From positions 1-49,992 of the forward strand of contig CAIVEW010000028.1 in assembly GCA_903905065.1 (NCBI GenBank): DNA of 49,992 nucleotides. Direction: 5' to 3'. The stretch is from an uncultured Bacteroidota bacterium (GTDB lineage: Bacteria; Bacteroidota; Bacteroidia; Chitinophagales; Chitinophagaceae). The notes below the pieces were generated by a model. That model was given only the letters and a program-made list of their open reading frames with translations. It had not been told where the DNA came from and ran no database searches. A program made the translations under genes and the position numbers. Of this stretch, positions 45,241 through 49,992 are shown piece after piece. The stretch's first letter is position 1. Each line of letters begins with the position of its first letter.

Positions 45241-45551
45241 TAAAATAATTTCCAACAAAGTACAATTTTATTTGTATACTAATATAGTTAGCATTGTGAT
45301 TTAATATCAATTATTTAAATTCAATCCGTTTCAGAAAATTCCGATAAAAAGAAATTAAGTCTAAATATTTTGTGTTTGTGCATTTCCGTTGTCCAATAAA
45401 AATACCGGAAGTGTTTTTTCGATACACTATTTTCGAGGTTGTTGGTTGAATTCGTTAGACAAAATGTAACTCCAGTCTTCTGCTAACCTTTTTTAACGTT
45501 ATAATTTGGCCCCAAACTCATATATTCGCAGCCTAAATCTCATCAATCTAA
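45241..45551. other. 311-base AT-rich gap
   Basis: Between two divergent genes. No reading frame or RNA is recognised. Near the right end there is TATATTCGC (45521-45529), the likely -7 box for the gene at 45552. Confidence 0.6.
45521..45529 (+). promoter_or_regulatory. -7-like box of the DegT-fold gene
   Basis: TATATTCGC followed by AGCC, 22 bases before the ATG. The same TAnATTCGCAGCC string occurs before the gene at 1023. Confidence 0.45.
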
Positions 45552-46757
45552 ATGGTACAAACAGATTATATACACGTGCCTTACGGCAGAACGGTGCATG
45601 GTGAAGAAGAGGTAGAAGCAGTGGTGAAGGTATTGCGCACATCAACACAAATGGGCAAAAATGTCCGTGACATGGAAAGCCGCGTAGCGGAACTGTACAA
45701 AAAGAAGTATGGTATTGGAGTAAATAGTGGCTCTTCGGCCCTGTATCTTGCTGCCGACCTTATGAACTATGAGGCGGGAAGTGAGATCATAACTCCTGCC
45801 CTTACATTCTCCACTACAGTAGCTCCACAGGTTAAGAAAGGCTGGATACCTGCTTTCGTGGATGTGGAAGAAGGTACTTATAACATAGACGCCAATAAGG
45901 TAGAGGAAATGATAACGCCTAAAACAAAGGCGATGATCATACCTAACCTGATGGGTAACCTGCCTAACTGGAAACAACTGCGCGAAATAGCCGACAAACA
46001 CAACCTGTTTGTACTGGAAGATTCTGCGGACACCATCGGTGCGGAAATAGATGGCGCATCCAGCGGCCGTTATACCGACATGAGCACTACAAGCTTTTAT
46101 GGATCACACATCATCAACTGCGCGGGCAATGGCGGTATGCTATGTGTAAATACAGAAGCTTATTACGATCGTGGCCGCTTGCTTCGCAGCTGGGGCCGTA
46201 GCTCATCATTATTTGTAGAGAGCGAAAAAATCGAGAACCGCTTTAATGTGGAGATAGATGGTATTCCTTATGATGCGAAATTCGTGTTCGAGGAGCCGGG
46301 ATACAATATAGAGCCTTCGGAACTGGGCGCAGCTTTTGGCCTGGTGCAACTCGATAAGCTGAATAAGAACATAGATACCCGCACGGCCAACTACAACCGT
46401 ATGCTTGAGTTCTTCAAGCAGTATGAAGAGTTCTTTATTCTGCCTAAACAGTTGCCTAATTCACGTACAGCCTGGCTGGCGTTTCCATCTACCATTCGTG
46501 AAAGCGCTCCTTTCATCCGTCGCGACCTGCAGATATTCCTGGAGAAGAGGAATATCCAGACACGTACTGTATTCACCGGAAACATCCTTCGTCAGCCGGG
46601 CTTCAAGCACGTGCCTAGCAAGGTGGCAAAGAATGGCTATCCCGAATCAGACAAGGTAATGCGTGGCGGTATGCTGCTGGCCTGTCACCACGGGCTGAAT
46701 AATGAGCAGATAAGCCATGTTATGGAGAGTGTCACTGAGTTCATGAAATCTATATAA
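45552..46757 (+). CDS. DegT-fold protein with active-site His: ColD/RfbH-type sugar 3-dehydratase
   Basis: A 401-residue PLP-dependent protein of the DegT/DnrJ/EryC1/StrS fold. The usual PLP lysine in the S-F-x-x-x-K motif is replaced: SFYGSHIINCAGNGGM has His186 at that place. A His there marks the dehydratase branch (ColD, His188; RfbH/E1, His220), which uses PMP to remove the C3 hydroxyl of a nucleotide 4-keto-hexose. The C-terminal TRTVFTGNILRQPGFKHV also matches this branch. No Cys set for a 2Fe-2S centre is obvious, so it is closer to ColD than to E1. It would make a 3-deoxy (or dideoxy) sugar for surface glycans. It starts with the ATG after the box at 45521. Confidence 0.85.
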   Translation: MVQTDYIHVPYGRTVHGEEEVEAVVKVLRTSTQMGKNVRDMESRVAELYKKKYGIGVNSGSSALYLAADLMNYEAGSEIITPALTFSTTVAPQVKKGWIPAFVDVEEGTYNIDANKVEEMITPKTKAMIIPNLMGNLPNWKQLREIADKHNLFVLEDSADTIGAEIDGASSGRYTDMSTTSFYGSHIINCAGNGGMLCVNTEAYYDRGRLLRSWGRSSSLFVESEKIENRFNVEIDGIPYDAKFVFEEPGYNIEPSELGAAFGLVQLDKLNKNIDTRTANYNRMLEFFKQYEEFFILPKQLPNSRTAWLAFPSTIRESAPFIRRDLQIFLEKRNIQTRTVFTGNILRQPGFKHVPSKVAKNGYPESDKVMRGGMLLACHHGLNNEQISHVMESVTEFMKSI

Positions 46758-46761
46758 ATTG

Positions 46762-47151
46762 ATGTATTTCGATATTATTTTATTGGTATTCCTGGCTTAC
46801 AAGAACAATGTACGGGCTAAGTTGAAAGGGCAGAACCCGATAATGTGGTCATTCATCACGGTAGTGGCCTTCCTGGTCACTTACTTCGCCGGCTACTTCT
46901 TTGTGGTGGTATTTTTCTGCAGGGATGTCGTAAAACTGGAACAGATAGGCGCTGTGGACTATAAGGCAAAACAAGCCATAGCCCAGCAGCTCGTGGACGC
47001 TTTTGCCGCAAACCCTTTGCACCTTTTCACGGTAGAGATGTTTGGCCTCGGCGGTTACCTGCTCATTCGCTATATCCTCAATCGCATGCCCGACAAAAAA
47101 CAACCTGAAGTACATTGGATGGATAAGATGGGCGGCAAAGAAGAGATTTGA
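46762..47151 (+). CDS. small membrane protein
   Basis: A 129-residue protein with two hydrophobic segments (about 2-15 and 28-55), a charged stretch with QQLVDAFAAN, then a short third segment (about 88-98, GYLLIRYILN) and a charged C-terminus. Function unknown. It begins 4 bases after the dehydratase stop and is probably co-transcribed; a TTG one codon upstream is not needed. Confidence 0.6.
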   Translation: MYFDIILLVFLAYKNNVRAKLKGQNPIMWSFITVVAFLVTYFAGYFFVVVFFCRDVVKLEQIGAVDYKAKQAIAQQLVDAFAANPLHLFTVEMFGLGGYLLIRYILNRMPDKKQPEVHWMDKMGGKEEI

Positions 47152-47196
47152 TGCTGCGGTAATTTGAAAATGATCGATTTTTAATTCTTTTTTTGA

Positions 47197-47229
47197 AGCC
47201 CGGTAGATGAATCTATCGGGCTTTTTGTT
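47197..47229 (+). terminator. intrinsic terminator
   Basis: AGCCCGGTAGAT and ATCTATCGGGCT arms around a 2-base loop, then TTTTTGTTTT. It closes the dehydratase/membrane protein transcript 45 bases after the last stop. Confidence 0.9.
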
Positions 47230-47350
47230 TTGAATAACCGGAAGAAGTATTCTTCATTTTTTCTAACATTTTTTCCTTGATATGCACTTTTTTGTTAATT
47301 ATGGTATGATTTTTGCTTTTCTTTACTGAGTTACCCCAAACACACCTCCA

Positions 47351-49992
47351 ATGAAAAACCTGTATTTCTCGCTCATAGCATTGCTATGTTCTTTTTCTTC
47401 TTTTGCCATTGTAGCCCCTATTACCGGAGGGCTTGCCATCTGCCAGGGTGTGAGCACGCCACTAACGGATGCCTCTACCGGAGGTACATGGAGCAGTAGC
47501 AACCCAGCTGTAGCAACCGTTGGCAGCACCGGGGTTGTAACTGGTGTTTTCACAGGTAGCACCAGTGCAGGAACGGCTACGATTAGTTATATAGTAGGCG
47601 CCGCGTATGCCACGGTAGTAGTAACTGTAAACCCTTACCCGACAAGCATTCTAGGTACGTTAGCACTGTGTGTAGGTTACACAACTGCATTAACAGATGC
47701 TACTCCGGGTGGAACTTGGAGTAGTTCTTTTCCCGGCGCTGCAACTGTTGATCCTCCTTCTGGGGTTGTAACCGGGCTGGCAGCTGGCACTTTGGTGATC
47801 ACTTACGCGCAACCGACTGGCTGTTTTGTTACGAGTATAGTAACAGTATACCCCATACCTGCGGCCATAACAGGGAGTTTATCCACTTGCGTTGGTTCGT
47901 CAACCTCGCTGACGGATGCCGCACCTCTCGGTGTCTGGAGTTCCAGTAACCCTGCCATTGGCTCCGTTTCAACCACAGGCGTTGTTACCGGCGTTTCATT
48001 GGGTGTGGCTAATATCAACTATGTATTAGCTACCGGTTGTATGGTGGCTACCACTGTGACCGTCAACCCTTTCCCAACCCCGATTCTTGGTACGCTATCC
48101 GCCTGTGATGGAACAGCAACATCATTGAGCGACGCTACACCCGGTGGTGCCTGGAGTAGCAGTAATCCTGGAATTTACACCATTAATCTTTTTACTGGCA
48201 TTGGCACAGGCATTAGTTCGGGTACTGCTGTCATTAGTTATACTATTGGCTCTGCCGCTTGCTCTGCTACGGCGGTTGTCACTATTAACCCACTTCCGGG
48301 TCCAATATTGGGGCCTTTAACTTTGTGTACCGGATCATCAACTACATTATCAGATTCATACCCCGGGGGTACCTGGAGCAGTGGCAGTTCAAACATTTCA
48401 ATAGGTTCTTCGTCAAGTATTGTTACCGGTATATCTGCCGGAGTGGCAATAGTAACGTACACAAACGCCGCCGGATGTAGTCTTACGGCAGTAGTAACGG
48501 TTAATCCGATACCACCGGCAATAGCTGGCATTACAAATGTTTGTGTAGGCGCAAACACAACACTATCAGATGCAGCAGTGGGTGGCATCTGGACCAGTGC
48601 TAACAGTTCAGTTGCCGCTGTAGCTGTGGGCACGGGTATTGTCAGTGGCATCGCGGTGGGTTTCACCAATATTTCTTATACATTGCCAACCGGTTGCGCT
48701 ATCAACACAACAGTCGCGGTAATTACCTGTACCTGCTCTGGGACACCCGCAGGCGGCCTTGCAGTAGCAAGCGACACTGCACACTGCTACGGATACCCAA
48801 CTACGTTCAGCATCTCCGGAGGCGTTATGACATCATCGGCGTTTTCGTTCCAATGGCAGACATCGCCTGACGGTATTACCTGGACCGACCTTGCCGGCGC
48901 AACTACCGCAACCTATAGTTATATTGCGCCGGTATCGCAGTACTACCAGTGTGCAGTTACTTGTGTTGCCAGCGGCCTCACTGCCACTTCATCTCCGGTC
49001 CATGTAACCGTAACCAATGTTATAGGTGCCCATAGTGTCATCAGCACACCGGATACCGCCTGCAATGCTGCACACTTCTATATCAGCACCTGCGGCCATT
49101 CTTCATCCTATAATGTCACTACTTATTTTGGTGACGGCTCATCTTCAAATACTGCACTTACCACCACAAGCCTTTGCCATGCCGATGTGTACCACTCCTA
49201 TGCATCTGCAGGCACATACTCCGTAAAGCAGGTTTTGTACATGGGCTCAACAGCCCTGGATTCTATTACTTTCAGTTATGAATATTTATACTGTCATACA
49301 CTGCCGTTAAAATTCTATTTCGATGCCAACTCAAACTGCACATTTGATGCCGGGGACGTGTACAACGGTTCGTCGCTATCTGTGGAAGTTGATTCTAATG
49401 GCATTGCTATAGACACCCTCACAGCAACCAGCGGGCTGTATTATAAAGCGTACGGGGCTGTTGGTACTGTATATGGTTTCAGAGTTTTACCGCTACCCGG
49501 CGGCCTGGTGGTATCGTGCCTGTCTTCAAGTACTGTTTATGATACCATTACCACCTATTCGTCATACGCGACAACCTATGTAGGCCTTAACTGCGGGTCA
49601 TCCGGCGGCGGTTTTGATCTTAGTGTGGCATCATCAGCAGCATCTTCCACAGGGCGGCACACCCAAAAAACTAACATTACAGTTACTAACACCACTTGCT
49701 CGGCGGCTGCACCGGTGGTTACCATGGTGTACGATACAAAATACACGTATGATGCACCGGGTTATTCCTCATATTTAACAAGCCCCCTGCCTACTTCCGT
49801 TTCTGGCAACACGCTTACCTGGAACCTCAGCGCGCTTTCGGCCGGGGCCAGCCAGCTCATCACCGTCTGGATAGAACGGCCAACAATACTGGGTTGGCTC
49901 ACCCCGGGAGATACGGTCAACACTATGATCTCTGTTTCACCCGTAGTGGGAGATATCAACCCGGATAATAATACCATCACAAAAACCGACAC
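47351..49992 (+). CDS. large Ig-repeat surface protein, 5' part (runs off the window)
   Basis: An open frame of 880 codons from the ATG at 47351 to the window end, without a stop. A signal peptide (1-19, MKNLYFSLIALLCSFSSFA) is followed by six Ig-like (BIG2-type) repeats of 72-76 residues. Their first codons are near 47420, 47648, 47867, 48083, 48305 and 48521. Each has C-G-x-T-x-L-DA-P-GG-WSSSNP, a G-V-T-G turn, an SY strand and a VTVNP end. Most carry two cysteines (C-x-G near the start, GC near the end), which may form a disulfide. A Cys-rich domain, a PKD-like GDGSS...YHSYASAGTYSV segment (about 49130-49250), an SdrD B-like FYFDANSNCTFDAGD segment, and a DUF11-like tail (PVVGDINPDNNT) follow. 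It is likely a giant type IX-secreted adhesin; the C-terminus is not seen. Confidence 0.87.
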   Translation, partial: MKNLYFSLIALLCSFSSFAIVAPITGGLAICQGVSTPLTDASTGGTWSSSNPAVATVGSTGVVTGVFTGSTSAGTATISYIVGAAYATVVVTVNPYPTSILGTLALCVGYTTALTDATPGGTWSSSFPGAATVDPPSGVVTGLAAGTLVITYAQPTGCFVTSIVTVYPIPAAITGSLSTCVGSSTSLTDAAPLGVWSSSNPAIGSVSTTGVVTGVSLGVANINYVLATGCMVATTVTVNPFPTPILGTLSACDGTATSLSDATPGGAWSSSNPGIYTINLFTGIGTGISSGTAVISYTIGSAACSATAVVTINPLPGPILGPLTLCTGSSTTLSDSYPGGTWSSGSSNISIGSSSSIVTGISAGVAIVTYTNAAGCSLTAVVTVNPIPPAIAGITNVCVGANTTLSDAAVGGIWTSANSSVAAVAVGTGIVSGIAVGFTNISYTLPTGCAINTTVAVITCTCSGTPAGGLAVASDTAHCYGYPTTFSISGGVMTSSAFSFQWQTSPDGITWTDLAGATTATYSYIAPVSQYYQCAVTCVASGLTATSSPVHVTVTNVIGAHSVISTPDTACNAAHFYISTCGHSSSYNVTTYFGDGSSSNTALTTTSLCHADVYHSYASAGTYSVKQVLYMGSTALDSITFSYEYLYCHTLPLKFYFDANSNCTFDAGDVYNGSSLSVEVDSNGIAIDTLTATSGLYYKAYGAVGTVYGFRVLPLPGGLVVSCLSSSTVYDTITTYSSYATTYVGLNCGSSGGGFDLSVASSAASSTGRHTQKTNITVTNTTCSAAAPVVTMVYDTKYTYDAPGYSSYLTSPLPTSVSGNTLTWNLSALSAGASQLITVWIERPTILGWLTPGDTVNTMISVSPVVGDINPDNNTITKTD

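Noticed and set aside
47420..48730. DNA-level tandem repeat or CRISPR in the adhesin
   Set aside because: The repetition is at protein level with diverged codons; unit length varies between 216 and 228 bases.

Overview
The window looks like a chromosomal segment of a Bacteroidota bacterium, most likely near the Chitinophagaceae. Indicators are gliding/type IX secretion genes (gldD, and a secreted protein with a type IX sorting tail), DUF3467 next to guaA, a MoxR/DUF58/DUF4350/DUF4129/SpoIIM block, many promoter-like TAnnTTTG(C) boxes, few Shine-Dalgarno sequences, and a long Ig-repeat surface protein. This assignment is inferred from gene content; no 16S rRNA is present. Most of the window is ordinary housekeeping and envelope biology. 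I see no prophage, insertion sequence, CRISPR array, or restriction or defence cluster.

Layout. 1-835 (minus): tRNA-Arg(CCU) with a terminator and gldD. 1023-4193 (plus): DUF3467 protein, guaA, a periplasmic binding-like protein. 4213-6846 (minus): unknown membrane protein, a WecA/MraY-type sugar-phosphate transferase, MeaB GTPase. 6868-8498 (plus): O-antigen ligase-like protein, clpS. 8535-9029 (minus): duplicated-domain secreted protein. 9132-21495 (plus): small lipoprotein plus YgiC-type ATP-grasp enzyme, aldo/keto reductase, dipeptidyl peptidase IV, YihY/BrkB, a cytochrome c/copper monooxygenase-like lipoprotein, a thioredoxin-like protein, a three-domain exopolysaccharide protein (GH18-like + NodB deacetylase + GT2), and miaE. 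21492-30165 (minus): Ycf48-like lipoprotein, a palindrome-rich gene-free island, a type IX secreted protein, and the five-gene MoxR block. 30292-33178 (plus): prfB and an ABC exporter. 33215-34458 (minus): a frameshifted MFS transporter. 34627-37037 (plus): GT4 glycosyltransferase and a second O-antigen ligase. 37053-45240 (mixed strands): unknown protein, alpha/beta hydrolase, folK, sppA, surE, anmK, and a TPR-adenylate cyclase. 45552-47151 (plus): a His-type (ColD/RfbH-like) sugar dehydratase of the DegT fold and a membrane protein. 47351-end (plus): a large Ig-repeat adhesin that runs off the window.

Functional themes. Several genes serve envelope polysaccharide: the lipid-linked sugar transferase, two O-antigen ligases, a GT4, a deoxysugar dehydratase, and the GH18/NodB/GT2 protein, which appears to combine synthesis, deacetylation and cleavage of a GlcNAc polymer in one chain. 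The most interesting non-coding signal is a set of short palindromic repeats that fill intergenic gaps. One type sits at stop codons and another at start codons, with the same order at guaA and at the DUF58 gene. Four genes have a -7-like TAnnTTTG box only 5-6 bases before the ATG, which suggests leaderless or nearly leaderless transcripts.
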